In this document: piece by piece, positions 47,490-56,151 of the stretch
How positions within the stretch are numbered: the first letter of the stretch is position 1
Layout of the letters: each line of letters starts with the position of its first letter
Assembly: GCF_035594035.1 (NCBI RefSeq)
Contig: NZ_CP141588.1
Span: forward strand, 3,192,501 to 3,256,500
Direction: 5' to 3'
Origin: Sphingomonas sp. LY54
Lineage (GTDB): Bacteria > Pseudomonadota > Alphaproteobacteria > Sphingomonadales > Sphingomonadaceae
DNA length: 64,000 bases
Program-made: the position numbers and the translations under genes
The notes under the pieces: model-generated
Database searches by the model: none
What the model was told of the DNA's origin: nothing
The model's input: the letters and a program-made list of their open reading frames with translations, nothing else

Positions 47490-47915
47490 GTGGCGAAAAA
47501 AATCCTCGTTGTCGAGGACAACGAACTCAATCTGAAGCTGTTCTGCGATTTGCTCCGTGCCCACGGCTATGAAGCCGAGCCTGTCCGGGACGGCCGGGAA
47601 GCGCTCGAGCAAGCCCGCGCGTTCGAACCCGACCTCATCGTCATGGATATCCAGATGCCGCATATCAGCGGGCTGGAGCTGATCGAGCAGGTGAAGGCCG
47701 ACGAGGATCTGAGGGTGATCCCGATCATGGCCGTCACTGCTTATGCGGCGAAGGGCGACGAGGAGCGGATCCGCGATGCGGGCGCGGAGGGCTATGTCTC
47801 CAAGCCGATCTCGGTGATCCGCTTCGTCGAGGAAGTGGCCTCGCTGCTCGAGGCGGCACGGCTGAGCCGCACCATGGCGGACGAGGCCCTTCCCGGAACG
47901 CTCGAACAGCCCTGA
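47490..47915 (+). CDS. divK: Cell-cycle response regulator DivK
   Basis: Single-domain receiver that controls the alphaproteobacterial division phosphorelay (with PleC, DivJ, DivL/CckA). From the GTG at 47490 it starts VAKKILVVEDNELNLKLFCD, a close DivK match; D53 in LIVMDIQMPHISGLE is the phosphoacceptor and the conserved Lys lies in YVSKPIS. 141 residues, with a short extra C-terminal tail (RTMADEALPGTLEQP) compared with the usual 120-130. The longer frame from ATG 47463 is not needed. Convergent with rpmG, as in other alphaproteobacteria. Confidence 0.95.
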   Translation: MAKKILVVEDNELNLKLFCDLLRAHGYEAEPVRDGREALEQARAFEPDLIVMDIQMPHISGLELIEQVKADEDLRVIPIMAVTAYAAKGDEERIRDAGAEGYVSKPISVIRFVEEVASLLEAARLSRTMADEALPGTLEQP

Positions 47916-47920
47916 ACGCA

Positions 47921-47945
47921 GAAAACCCCGGCGCGAGGCCGGGGT
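47921..47945 (-). terminator. Terminator of rpmG
   Basis: On the minus strand GCCGGGG-type stem: CCCCGGC (47926-47932) with GCCGGGG (47938-47944), followed on that strand by TTTT (47925-47922). It lies about 50 nt past the rpmG stop and 10 nt past divK, so it may serve both as a shared hairpin. Confidence 0.75.
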
Positions 47946-47993
47946 CTCCTGTCGTCAAGCGCCATCCCAGCGGGACAGCAGGCGCGAGGCGCC

Positions 47994-48161
47994 TTACTTG
48001 ATCTTGGCTTCCTTGAACTCGACATGCTTGCGCACGCGCGGGTCGTACTTGCGGAAGGTCATCTTCTCGGTGATGTTCCGCGGATTCTTCTTGGTGACGT
48101 AGAAGAAGCCGGTGTCGGCGGTGCTCACGAGCTTGATCTTGACGGTTGCGGGCTTCGCCAT
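47994..48161 (-). CDS. rpmG: 50S ribosomal protein bL33
   Basis: 55-residue basic protein of the large subunit near the E site. The minus strand between 48161 and 47994 reads [20 protein letters not shown], then [20 protein letters not shown] and [15 protein letters not shown], a full-length match to the bL33 of alphaproteobacteria. It lacks the zinc-binding cysteines, so it is the C-minus type. AGAGG precedes the start. Convergent with divK. Confidence 0.96.
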   Translation of the reverse strand: MAKPATVKIKLVSTADTGFFYVTKKNPRNITEKMTFRKYDPRVRKHVEFKEAKIK

Positions 48162-48345
48162 GGCGGCCTCTCAAAACTGGTGGTTTGTCGAAAAAATGAA
48201 AGCGGCGTCGCCGCCGCTCATGCGTGGTCGCCTCTGCCGTCGTCCGCGCGCGATGTCAAGGCCGGAAGGGCGCGGGGAGGGCTTAACATCACTGCAACCA
48301 TATCGGCGCATGCTGGCCTTCAGTCCATAAGGCGGGAGCCGGAAG

Positions 48346-48663
48346 ATGCGGGCCGAACATGATGCGATGATGCTGGTGCGGGCGGACCTGTGCGAGCGCC
48401 TCGAACGCCTCCAGCGGCTCGCCCGTACCAGCTCGGCCGACTTCAACGAGAATGTCGCAATCATCCGCCGCACCGCCGCCGCCTACGGCCTGACCCCGGT
48501 CGTCCGCCTGGCCGAGGCGATGGAGCGGGCCATGTGCGACGACCAGCCTTGGCCGGCTTCGCTCTATCTCGACCGGCTGCACGATGCCATCGGCTGCGAA
48601 CGGGCCGACGAACTCGCCAGCCAGGCGATGCTCGCCTCGATCTCGGTGCGCCTCGGCGCCTGA
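48346..48663 (+). CDS. Helical hypothetical protein
   Basis: 105 residues predicted as mostly helical: VRADLCERLERLQRLARTSS, then ENVAIIRRTAAAYGLTPVVR, then LAEAMERAM. GGAGCCGGAAG before ATG 48346 is a good ribosome site. The two-to-four helix pattern recalls Hpt-like bundles, but no phosphoacceptor histidine motif is visible, so I do not assign it. It ends 5 nt before the TMEM165/GDT1 gene and may be co-transcribed. Confidence 0.68.
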   Translation: MRAEHDAMMLVRADLCERLERLQRLARTSSADFNENVAIIRRTAAAYGLTPVVRLAEAMERAMCDDQPWPASLYLDRLHDAIGCERADELASQAMLASISVRLGA

Positions 48664-48668
48664 GCGGG

Positions 48669-49235
48669 GTGGACGCCCTCGTCACCGCGTTCGTTGCCGC
48701 CCTGCTCGCCGAATGGGGCGACAAGACGCAGTTGCTCGTGATGGCGCTGGCCACCCGCTTCCGCCGTCCGGGTCCGATCCTGGCCGGCATTGCCCTGGCC
48801 GCTTTGGCTAACGGCGTGATGGCCGCCTTCGGCGGCGTGATCATCCACGATTTCATCACCGCGCGGGCCGCGGCGCTGCTGGTGGCGGTATCCTTGCTGT
48901 CGGCCGGCATGCTCGCTTTGATGCGCCCGTCGCCGCCAAGCATCGGCGCGACATGGAGCACGGGGGCATTCCTCACCAGTCTCGGCGCGTTCTTCCTGGT
49001 CGAACTGGGCGACAAAACCCAGTTCGTGACCGGCGCGCTCGCGGCGCATCACGATTCCCTTGCCTTGACGGCGCTCGGCGCTGCCGCCGGCGTCACCGCT
49101 GCCAGCGTGCCGGCCGTTTTGCTCGGTGACCGCCTCGCCGCGATCGTGCCGGTGCAGCCGATCCGTATCGGCATAGCGTTGCTGCTGCTCCTTGCCGGCC
49201 TGGTCGTGACGGTGAACGCGCTCGGCCTCGTCTGA
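48669..49235 (+). CDS. TMEM165/GDT1 family cation transporter
   Basis: 188-residue inner-membrane protein with about six helices in two repeats. Each repeat has the family signature E-x-GDKTQ: LAEWGDKTQLLVMAL and LVELGDKTQFVTGAL. Members exchange Mn2+ or Ca2+ (some with H+). GTG 48669 is the best available start; there is no strong ribosome site, and coupling to the preceding gene (stop 48663) may help. Function in manganese export is inferred from bacterial homologues. Confidence 0.9.
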   Translation: MDALVTAFVAALLAEWGDKTQLLVMALATRFRRPGPILAGIALAALANGVMAAFGGVIIHDFITARAAALLVAVSLLSAGMLALMRPSPPSIGATWSTGAFLTSLGAFFLVELGDKTQFVTGALAAHHDSLALTALGAAAGVTAASVPAVLLGDRLAAIVPVQPIRIGIALLLLLAGLVVTVNALGLV

Positions 49236-49277
49236 CCCCCGGCGGCGGTTGGAACCCCATCCGCCGGTCGGTACGTT

Positions 49278-50894
49278 ATGCGCGAAATGCGCGAATTTTC
49301 CCAACTTCTCGACGCCCTCGTCTACACGCGCTCGCGCAACGCCAAGCTTAAGCTGATCGGCGACTATCTGCAGCGTACGCCGGATCCCGATCGCGGCTAT
49401 GCGCTCGCCGCGCTCACCGGCGAACTCGACATTCCCTCCGTGAAGCCGGCCCTGATCCGCGCCATCACCGAGGAACGGGTCGATCCGGTGCTGTTCCATA
49501 TGAGCCGCGACTATGTCGGCGACACGGCCGAGACCGTGTCGCTGCTCTGGCCCAAGGCGAACGCGGAGCCCGCCGACATCGACGACGGCACCCTCCGCAT
49601 CTCGAACGTGGTCGAGCGGCTGGCGAGCCTCGGCCGGTCGGAGGCGCCCGCCGCGCTCGCCGAGATGCTCGACCATCTCGACGCCAGCGGGCGCTATGCC
49701 CTGCTGAAGCTCGCCACCGGCGAATTGCGGATCGGCGTCTCGGCACGGCTCGCCAAGGCGGCGCTCGCGGCCGCCTTCGGCCTCGACGTCGATGCGGTGG
49801 AGGAAGTGTGGCACGGCATCGGCCCGCCCTATCTGCCGCTTTTCGCCTGGGCCGAAGGGAAGGGCGAGCAGCCCACGGCGCAGAATGTGCCGGTCTTCCG
49901 GCCCTTCATGCTGGCCCATCCGCTCGAGGATGCGCGCGTGTCGATGGAGGATTATGCAGCCGAGTGGAAATGGGACGGCATCCGCGTCCAGATCGTCCGC
50001 GTCGCCGGCGAGACCCGGCTCTACAGCCGTGCCGGCGACGACATCACGCGCAGCTTCCCCGACGTCGCCGCCGCGTTCGACCGCGACGGCGTGGTCGACG
50101 GCGAATTGCTGGTAAGGGGGACGTTCCAAGGCGCTGAGGAGCATGGCGGCGGCGCCGCGAGCTTCAACGCGCTCCAGCAGAGGCTCGGGCGGAAGATCGT
50201 CTCACCGAAGATGCTGGCCGATTATCCCGCCTTCGTCCGGCTCTACGACATCCTGTTCGAGGGGCCGAACGACCTGCGGCCGCTGCCATGGCAGGAGCGG
50301 CGCCCGCTGCTCGATACTTTCGTGCGCGAGCTCAACCCCGAGCGCTTCGACCTGTCGGCGCTGATCGAGGCCGCGACGTTCGAGCAACTGGAGGAAATCC
50401 GCGCCGGTGCCCGCGACGCCGCGATCGAGGGCGTGATGCTGAAGCGGCGCGACAGCCCCTACATGCCGGGGCGCAAGGTCGGCCATTGGTACAAATGGAA
50501 GCGCGACCCGCTCGTCGCCGATTGCGTGCTGATGTACGCGCAGCGCGGCTCGGGAAAGCGCTCGTCTTATTATTCCGACTACACGTTTGGCTGCTGGACC
50601 GGCGAAGGCGAACTGCTGCCAGTCGGCAAGGCCTATTTCGGCTTCACCGACGAGGAATTGATGTGGCTCGACCGCTTCGTCCGCAACAACACGATCCAGC
50701 GCTTCGGGCCGGTGCGCGAGGTCGAGAAGAGCCTCGTGCTCGAGGTCGCGTTCGATTCCATCCACGAGAGCAAGCGCCACAAATCGGGGCTGGCGATGCG
50801 CTTCCCGCGCATCTCGCGTATCCGCACCGACAAGCCGGCGCACGAGGCCGACCAAATTGGGACCCTGCGGCGCATGGTCGCCGATGCGCCCTAG
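49278..50894 (+). CDS. ATP-dependent DNA ligase (cisplatin-type)
   Basis: 538 residues of the bacterial ATP-dependent ligase family usually found with a DEXH helicase and a metallo-exonuclease in a DNA-damage cluster. An N-terminal DNA-binding helical domain (about 1-200) precedes the adenylation domain; motif I is EWKWDGIR with the adenylated K231. RAGDDITRSFPD, VVDGELLV, EGVMLKRRDSPY and YKWKRDPL are later nucleotidyl-transferase motifs, and an OB-fold C-terminus with FDSIHESKRHKSGLAMRFPR follows. It repairs nicks, likely as an accessory to NAD-dependent LigA. The usual partner genes are not next to it here. Confidence 0.93.
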   Translation: MREMREFSQLLDALVYTRSRNAKLKLIGDYLQRTPDPDRGYALAALTGELDIPSVKPALIRAITEERVDPVLFHMSRDYVGDTAETVSLLWPKANAEPADIDDGTLRISNVVERLASLGRSEAPAALAEMLDHLDASGRYALLKLATGELRIGVSARLAKAALAAAFGLDVDAVEEVWHGIGPPYLPLFAWAEGKGEQPTAQNVPVFRPFMLAHPLEDARVSMEDYAAEWKWDGIRVQIVRVAGETRLYSRAGDDITRSFPDVAAAFDRDGVVDGELLVRGTFQGAEEHGGGAASFNALQQRLGRKIVSPKMLADYPAFVRLYDILFEGPNDLRPLPWQERRPLLDTFVRELNPERFDLSALIEAATFEQLEEIRAGARDAAIEGVMLKRRDSPYMPGRKVGHWYKWKRDPLVADCVLMYAQRGSGKRSSYYSDYTFGCWTGEGELLPVGKAYFGFTDEELMWLDRFVRNNTIQRFGPVREVEKSLVLEVAFDSIHESKRHKSGLAMRFPRISRIRTDKPAHEADQIGTLRRMVADAP

Positions 50895-50906
50895 GGGAGG
50901 GAGGGG

Positions 50907-50931
50907 TGCCGGGCCGTGTTTCGGCCCGGCA
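50907..50931. other. Perfect hairpin between convergent genes
   Basis: TGCCGGGCCG (50907-50916), loop TGTTT, CGGCCCGGCA (50922-50931): a 10-bp perfect stem in the 43 nt between the DNA ligase and FMN reductase stops. No U-tract, so it may act as a transcript-end or anti-readthrough structure. Confidence 0.55.
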
Positions 50932-50937
50932 TGGTCG

Positions 50938-51510
50938 TCAGTCCTCGCGCGGCAGGACGGTCAGGACGCGGGCGATGAAGGCGTGGAATTCGGCCATGTA
51001 GCCGCGCAGGAATTCCCTGGTCGAATCCACCGTCACCTCGCCGTCGTCGGTGATCATGTTGGGCGTGAACTGGATGTAAGCTTCGGGCGAGTTCATCTGC
51101 GGCGAGTTGCAGAAGCTCAGCACGCTCCGCAGGCTCTGCTGCGCCACGGCCGTGCCGATCGCGCCGGGCGAAGTGCCGATCACCGCCGACGGCTTCCGGG
51201 TGAAGGCGTTGGTGCCGTAGGGACGGCTCGCCCAGTCGATCGCGTTCTTGAGCCCGCCGGGAATCGAGCGATTATATTCGGGCGTCACGAACAGGATGGC
51301 GTCGGAGCCCTTGATCGCGGCTTTGAAATCCCTGGCGACCTGCGGATAATCGTCGTCATAATCGTAGCTGTAGAGCGGCAGGTCGCGGAACGGGATCTCC
51401 GAGAATTCCAGGCCGTCCGGGGCGAGGCGGATCAGCGCATTGGCGAGCTTGCGGTTGATCGATTGGGTGGAGAGGCTGCCGATCAGGTAGCCGACCTTGT
51501 ACGTCGTCAT
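50938..51510 (-). CDS. NADPH-dependent FMN reductase-like flavoprotein
   Basis: 190 residues of the NADPH:FMN/quinone reductase family. The flavin-phosphate loop is GSLSTQSINRKLANAL and the FVTPEYNRSIPGGLKNAIDW motif is diagnostic. AGGAG precedes ATG 51510; longer frames upstream are shadows. Members reduce quinones, azo dyes or chromate. It lies downstream of the catalase on the same strand, separated by a GC-rich hairpin, which suggests a related oxidative-stress role (inference). Confidence 0.9.
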   Translation of the reverse strand: MTTYKVGYLIGSLSTQSINRKLANALIRLAPDGLEFSEIPFRDLPLYSYDYDDDYPQVARDFKAAIKGSDAILFVTPEYNRSIPGGLKNAIDWASRPYGTNAFTRKPSAVIGTSPGAIGTAVAQQSLRSVLSFCNSPQMNSPEAYIQFTPNMITDDGEVTVDSTREFLRGYMAEFHAFIARVLTVLPRED

Positions 51511-51580
51511 GACGCTTGTCTCCTCTTGGAATGGACAGGCCCTCCGACAACAGCCGGGGGCCCTGGGGGTTGCGAGCGCG

Positions 51581-51614
51581 GGCGCCGTCCCGCCATGCGG
51601 CGGGACAGGGCGCC
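51581..51614 (-). other. Hairpin between catalase and FMN reductase genes
   Basis: GGCGCC (51581-51586) GTCCCGCC (51587-51594) ATGC GGCGGGAC (51599-51606) AG GGCGCC (51609-51614): a nearly continuous 14-bp stem with a 4-nt loop, just after the catalase stop. No U-tract. Confidence 0.6.
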
Positions 51615-51626
51615 CCGGGGCAGGGC

Positions 51627-53126
51627 TCAGCCCTCGCCCATGCCCTCGGCCGGCTGCGGCGCGGCGCCGGCGCGGACCTTGTCTTCGATGCGCTGGCCGA
51701 CATCCAAGTCGACGCTCTTCCAATATTGGAAGGCGCGGCCCAGCACCGGTTCGCGCACGCCGCCGAGCAGGCTGCCCGCGACCTGATCGACAAGGGCGGC
51801 GCGCTGACGCTCGTCGAACACCTCGCGCACCAGGATGCCGGGCTGGGTGAAATCGTCGTCGCCGGGACGGAGCTTGTACGCGCTGCGCACCATCGCGCCG
51901 TCCGCTTCCCAGCCGTCGTCGGCCGGCCCGGTGTCGTCGGCCCAGGGTCGCCCGGCGCTGTTGGGCGCGTAGACCGGCGCCGCACCGGTGTGGTGATAGT
52001 TCATCGGCCCGTCGACCATGTAGCTGTTCACCGGGACCTTGGGCTGGTTGACCGGCAATTGGTGGAAGTTCGCGCCGATCCTGTTCCGCTGCGCGTCGTT
52101 ATAGGCGAAGGCGCGGCCGAGCAGCATCTTGTCGGGCGAGAGGCCGATGCCGGGAACAGTGTTGCCGGGCGAGAAGGCTGCCTGCTCGATCTGGGCGAAG
52201 AAATTCTCCGGATTGCGGTTCAACGTCATCGTGCCGACCGGAATCAGCGGATAGTCCGCATGCGGCCAGGTCTTGGTGAGGTCGAACGGGTTGATGCGGT
52301 AGGTCTTGGCGTCCTCGTAGGGCATCACCTGGACCGACAATTTCCAGCTCGGGTGCTCGCCGCGGACGATCGCCTCGAACAGGTCGCGACGGTGGAAGTC
52401 GGCATCGGCGCCCGACATGGCCGAGGCCTCTTCGTTCGAGAAGAAGGCCATGCCCTGCTCGGTGTGGAAGTGATATTTCACCCAGAATTTCTCGCCGGCG
52501 GCGTTGATCCACATATAGGTGTGCGAGCCGTAGCCGTTCATCTGGCGCCAGCTCCGCGGCAGGCCGCGTTCGCCCATCAGATAGGTGACCTGGTGCGCGC
52601 TCTCCGGATTGCTGGTCCAGAAATCCCACTGCATGTGGTTGTCGCGCAGGCCGCTGTCCGGAAGCCTTTTCTGGCTGCGGATGAAGTGGGGGAACTTCAT
52701 CGGGTCGCGCACGAAAAAGACCGGCGTGTTGTTGCCGACCAGGTCGTAATTGCCCTCGTCGGTGTAGAATTTGAGGCTGAAGCCGCGCACGTCGCGCCAG
52801 GTGTCGGGGCTGCCCTGCTCGCCGGCGACGGTCGAGAAGCGGGCCAGCATGTCGGTCCTGGCGCCCTTCTGGAACAAGGCGGCCTTGGTGAAGGCCGAGA
52901 CGTCCTCGGTCGTCTCGAACGTGCCGAACGCGCCCGAGCCCTTGGCGTGTGGCTGGCGCTCGATCGTCTTCTCGCGGTTGAAATGGGCCATCTGCTCGAG
53001 GAAATGGACGTCGTGCAGCACGATCGGGCCGTCGGGGCCGATGGTGAGCGAGTTGCGGTCGCTCGGTGCCGGGGCGCCAACTCCGGTGGTGGAGCCCACG
53101 GCCTCTCTCGTGCGCGTGTCTGACAT
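51627..53126 (-). CDS. Monofunctional haem catalase, small-subunit type
   Basis: Decomposes hydrogen peroxide in the cytoplasm. 499 residues fit a clade-3 small-subunit catalase. The catalytic His lies in [13 protein letters not shown], the conserved Asn in [15 protein letters not shown], and the haem-ligand Tyr in [39 protein letters not shown] is also characteristic. ATG 53126 begins [10 protein letters not shown] after a GGAAA-rich leader; a perfect minus-strand TATAAT lies at 53198-53193. Followed on the same strand by the FMN reductase. Confidence 0.95.
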   Translation of the reverse strand: MSDTRTREAVGSTTGVGAPAPSDRNSLTIGPDGPIVLHDVHFLEQMAHFNREKTIERQPHAKGSGAFGTFETTEDVSAFTKAALFQKGARTDMLARFSTVAGEQGSPDTWRDVRGFSLKFYTDEGNYDLVGNNTPVFFVRDPMKFPHFIRSQKRLPDSGLRDNHMQWDFWTSNPESAHQVTYLMGERGLPRSWRQMNGYGSHTYMWINAAGEKFWVKYHFHTEQGMAFFSNEEASAMSGADADFHRRDLFEAIVRGEHPSWKLSVQVMPYEDAKTYRINPFDLTKTWPHADYPLIPVGTMTLNRNPENFFAQIEQAAFSPGNTVPGIGLSPDKMLLGRAFAYNDAQRNRIGANFHQLPVNQPKVPVNSYMVDGPMNYHHTGAAPVYAPNSAGRPWADDTGPADDGWEADGAMVRSAYKLRPGDDDFTQPGILVREVFDERQRAALVDQVAGSLLGGVREPVLGRAFQYWKSVDLDVGQRIEDKVRAGAAPQPAEGMGEG

Positions 53127-53192
53127 ATCGGATTTCCTTTCTGCTTCTAACCTTCCTCCAAGATGGGGACGCGCCAGTGATCGAACAACTCA

Positions 53193-53198
53193 ATTATA
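53193..53198 (-). promoter_or_regulatory. Candidate catalase promoter -10 element
   Basis: Perfect TATAAT on the minus strand, 67 nt upstream of the catalase ATG, in a GC-rich genome. The -35 region 17 nt further up (AAATAT/TTATTT-type) does not match consensus, so an activator may be needed. Confidence 0.35.
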
Positions 53199-53382
53199 AC
53201 GAAGGCAGTGTGCGGAAATATCGATCAGTGGTCGGGTTTGTGCGGACCGGTATGGATCGAAAGTCCGGCTTGCACGCTGTGCACATGGCCGTTGAGGGTC
53301 AGTAATGATTGTGCGACGAAAAGACGTTTCGGCGAGGAAATGGAAATCCTCCGCGCGAGACAGGCAGGCACAGGAGGTTCGC

Positions 53383-53814
53383 ATGCTCAATGAAGTCGGG
53401 ATCGCCCGCAGGTCGCCGTATGCTCTGGCCGCCTTGCGCATCGTTTCGGGTCTAATCTTCCTGGAGCACGGGACACAGAAGTTCCTCGGCTTTCCGGGCG
53501 GCGAAATGGCGGGGGCGGGTCTCGCCTTCAACAATCCGGGTGCGTTCGCGGGCATCGTCGAACTGGTCGCGGGGCTGCTGATCACGCTCGGGCTGTTCAC
53601 CCGGCCCGCCGCCTTCGTCGCCTCGGGCACGATGGCCGTCGCCTACTGGATGGCGCACGCGCCGCAAAATCCGTTCCCGGTCAACAATATGGGCGACGCG
53701 GCGATCCTCTACTGCTTCGTCTTCCTCTATTTCGTCTTCGCGGGACCGGGCGCCTGGAGCGTCGACGCCATGCGGGCGCGGACGGTGGACACGACGCGGA
53801 CCGACAATGTCTGA
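53383..53814 (+). CDS. DoxX family membrane protein
   Basis: 143-residue inner-membrane protein with about four helices; SPYALAALRIVSGLIFLEHG and GIVELVAGLLITLGLFTRPA are typical of DoxX/SURF4-like proteins. AGGAGG before ATG 53383 fixes the start, giving 143 residues instead of 169. Members are linked to thiol oxidation and oxidative stress. Divergent from the catalase across about 256 nt, so the two may share stress control (inference). Confidence 0.88.
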   Translation: MLNEVGIARRSPYALAALRIVSGLIFLEHGTQKFLGFPGGEMAGAGLAFNNPGAFAGIVELVAGLLITLGLFTRPAAFVASGTMAVAYWMAHAPQNPFPVNNMGDAAILYCFVFLYFVFAGPGAWSVDAMRARTVDTTRTDNV

Positions 53815-53845
53815 GTAGGGGCGACCCAGGGGCTCGGCTTCGAGC

Positions 53846-55279
53846 CTACAGGGCCGCCGCTTCCTCGGCCGCAATCCGGACGGCGTTCGCGCGCGCGCGG
53901 GCGCCGTAGAGGGCGTAGACCGCTATCCCGACGACGTTCCAGATGAGGAACCAGATCTGCGTCTGCTGCGGCAGGCTGACAAACAGATAGGCGCAGCCCA
54001 GGATCGCGACCGGCCCGACCACCCAGGCGAGCGGGGTGCGGAAGCCGCGCGGCGCATCGGGCGCGCGGCGGCGCATGATGAGCATGCAGAGGGCGACCGC
54101 GCTGAACGCGATCAGCGTCCCGGCATTGGCCAGCGCCACGATCTCGTCGAGCGGGAAGAAGGCGGCGATGCTGCCGACGATCAAGGCGGTGAAGATCGTG
54201 ATGCGGACCGGCGCGCCCTCGCGCGACACCTGCGCCAGGCCCTTGGGCAGCAGCCCGTCCCGCGCCATCACGAAGAAGATGCGGCTCTGGCCATAGAAGA
54301 AGGCGAGGATCACAGTCGGCAACGCGATCACCGCCGATATCGCCAGGAAATGGGCGGCGCCGGGCTGATTCAGCTCGCGCAGGATCAGCGCCAGCGGCTC
54401 GGGACTGTTGGCGAAGCTGGTGAAGGGCGCTGCGCCCAGGGCCACGCCGGCCACGACCGTGTAGATGGCGGCGCAGGCGAGCATCGAGCCCATGATCCCG
54501 ATCGCGAGGTCGCGCTTGGGATTCTTGGTTTCCTCGGCCGCGGTCGCGATCGCGTCGAAGCCGTAGAAGGCGGAGAAGATGATCGCGGCGGCGGCCATCA
54601 CGCCGCGCTCGACGCCGTCCGGCCCTGTCGACTTCGCGAAGCCATAGGGGCTGAAAGGCTGCAGGTTGGCGGTGTCGAAATGGGGCAGCGCCACGAAGAC
54701 GAAGGCGACGAGTGCGGCCAGCTTCAGCAGCACGAGCAACGCGTTGATCGCCGCGCTCTTGCGCATGCCGATGATCAGCATCGTCGCGATCACGCCGATG
54801 ATGAACACCGCCGGCAGGTTGATGATGCCGCCCGCATGCGGACCCTGCATCAAGGCCATGGGCAGGCCGAACCAGCCGTGGAGGAGGGGGGCCGCATAGC
54901 CCGCCCAGCCGACGGCGACGGCGCTGACGACGAGGCTGTATTCGAGGATCAGGCTCCAGCCGATCACCCAGGCGACGAGCTCGCCGATGACGACGTAGGA
55001 ATAGGTATAGGCGCTGCCCGAGGCCGGGATCATCGTCGCCATCTCGGCATAAGCCAAAGCGGCGCAGGCGCAGACCATGCCGGCGATCAGGAAGGAGAGG
55101 AGGACGGCGGGCCCCGCTTTGTCGGCGCCGACCCCGATCAGGGTGAGGATGCCGGTGCCGACGATCGCGCCGACGCCGAGGGCAACCAGATGAGGCCAGC
55201 TCATCGTCCGCGCCAGCGTCTGGCCGGACGCCGCGGCCGGCCCGACATCGAGGCTCTTGCGTGCCTTCCAGTTCCTCAC
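53846..55279 (-). CDS. APC family amino-acid permease
   Basis: 477 residues with about 12 transmembrane helices. The first helix carries the substrate-site motif VGAIVGTGIL and the third helix begins EMATMIPASGSAYTYSYVVI, typical of the cationic amino-acid transporter branch (YfnA/CAT-like). Cytoplasmic N-terminus with basic residues. Upstream lie a small membrane protein gene on the same strand and a divergent Lrp-type regulator, so amino-acid responsive control is plausible. Confidence 0.93.
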   Translation of the reverse strand: MRNWKARKSLDVGPAAASGQTLARTMSWPHLVALGVGAIVGTGILTLIGVGADKAGPAVLLSFLIAGMVCACAALAYAEMATMIPASGSAYTYSYVVIGELVAWVIGWSLILEYSLVVSAVAVGWAGYAAPLLHGWFGLPMALMQGPHAGGIINLPAVFIIGVIATMLIIGMRKSAAINALLVLLKLAALVAFVFVALPHFDTANLQPFSPYGFAKSTGPDGVERGVMAAAAIIFSAFYGFDAIATAAEETKNPKRDLAIGIMGSMLACAAIYTVVAGVALGAAPFTSFANSPEPLALILRELNQPGAAHFLAISAVIALPTVILAFFYGQSRIFFVMARDGLLPKGLAQVSREGAPVRITIFTALIVGSIAAFFPLDEIVALANAGTLIAFSAVALCMLIMRRRAPDAPRGFRTPLAWVVGPVAILGCAYLFVSLPQQTQIWFLIWNVVGIAVYALYGARARANAVRIAAEEAAAL

Positions 55280-55428
55280 TGGTCCTCCTGGGTCATCTGT
55301 CTGCCTTTTCGGCGAAGCCTGCGGAAAAGCGGCAGGCGCACCCGTCGATTCGAGTGGAGACGGCCGGTTAGGCCGACTGGAAGGGAAAGCTTTTCAGGGT
55401 CGGCGCGGCCGTGATGGCCGCGGCCCCC

Positions 55429-55527
55429 TTATGCCGCGATCAGCTTGGTGGCGACGATCAGGGCCGGCAGGCCGGCGACGAAAGCAGCGACGAAGAGAGA
55501 GGTTCCGAGACGCTCGTTCATAGCCAT
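55429..55527 (-). CDS. Small single-helix membrane protein
   Basis: 32 residues, too short for a standard gene call. The minus strand reads MAMNERLGTSLFVAAFVAGL, then PALIVATKLIAA, with one central hydrophobic helix and a basic residue before the end. GGAGGG lies 5 nt before the ATG at 55527, a strong ribosome site. It precedes the amino-acid permease (149 nt gap) on the same strand and is divergent from the Lrp-like gene. Possibly an accessory membrane subunit; no family recognised. Confidence 0.6.
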   Translation of the reverse strand: MAMNERLGTSLFVAAFVAGLPALIVATKLIAA

Positions 55528-55659
55528 TTTACCCTCCAATTTGTTGTGTTTTGCCAATCGCAAGCGGCGGGGCGTTCGCCATTGTTATAGCCGTTGGGAT
55601 CCCGCAGGTGGCATCGAAGAGCTTGACCCCCACCGCAGATTCTGCCGTGAAATGACAGC

Positions 55660-56139
55660 ATGAACGCAGATGACGAATTGGACCGCATCGACCGGGCAAT
55701 CTTGCGTGTCCTGCAGGCGGAGGGGCGACTCACGAACCAGGCTTTGGCGTCCCGGGTCGGCCTCTCGCCGAGCGCCTGTCTCGCGCGGGTCCGTCATCTG
55801 GAGCGGACCGGCGCCATCCAGGGTTATCACGCCCGGCTCGACCCCTATCGCCTGGGCATCGGCCTCGTCCTGTTCGTCGAGGTCACGCTAGACGATCATC
55901 GTCCAGAGGAGTTGGAGCGGTTCGAGGCGACCATCGCCGCTTTTCCCGAAGTGGTCGAGGCGTCGCACGTCAGTGGCGACGTCGATTATGTGCTGAAGGT
56001 GGTGGTGGCCGACATGCCCGCCTGGACGCGGCTTCGCGAGAAATTCATCGCCGAGCCGATCGGCGCCAGCCGGATCACCACCCATGTGCTGATGCGCAAG
56101 CCCAAGGTGTTTGTCGGCTATCCCGTCTCGGACCGCTGA
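55660..56139 (+). CDS. Lrp/AsnC family transcriptional regulator
   Basis: 159 residues with an N-terminal helix-turn-helix (LDRIDRAILRVLQAEGRLTN, LASRVGLSPSACLARVRHLE) and a C-terminal RAM ligand-binding domain (YHARLDPYRLGIGLVLFVEV, ASHVSGDVDYVLKVVVADM). Typically senses an amino acid. It is divergent from the small membrane protein and permease genes, which are its probable targets by position. TGACAGC-type leader; ATG 55660 selected. Confidence 0.94.
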   Translation: MNADDELDRIDRAILRVLQAEGRLTNQALASRVGLSPSACLARVRHLERTGAIQGYHARLDPYRLGIGLVLFVEVTLDDHRPEELERFEATIAAFPEVVEASHVSGDVDYVLKVVVADMPAWTRLREKFIAEPIGASRITTHVLMRKPKVFVGYPVSDR

Positions 56140-56151
56140 GCGGCCCGGACG

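Noticed and set aside
49251..49277. GGAAC-N18-CGTT before the DNA ligase gene as an EcfG promoter
   Set aside because: The spacing is 18 nt rather than 16-17 and the second element touches the start codon, so a leaderless transcript would be needed.
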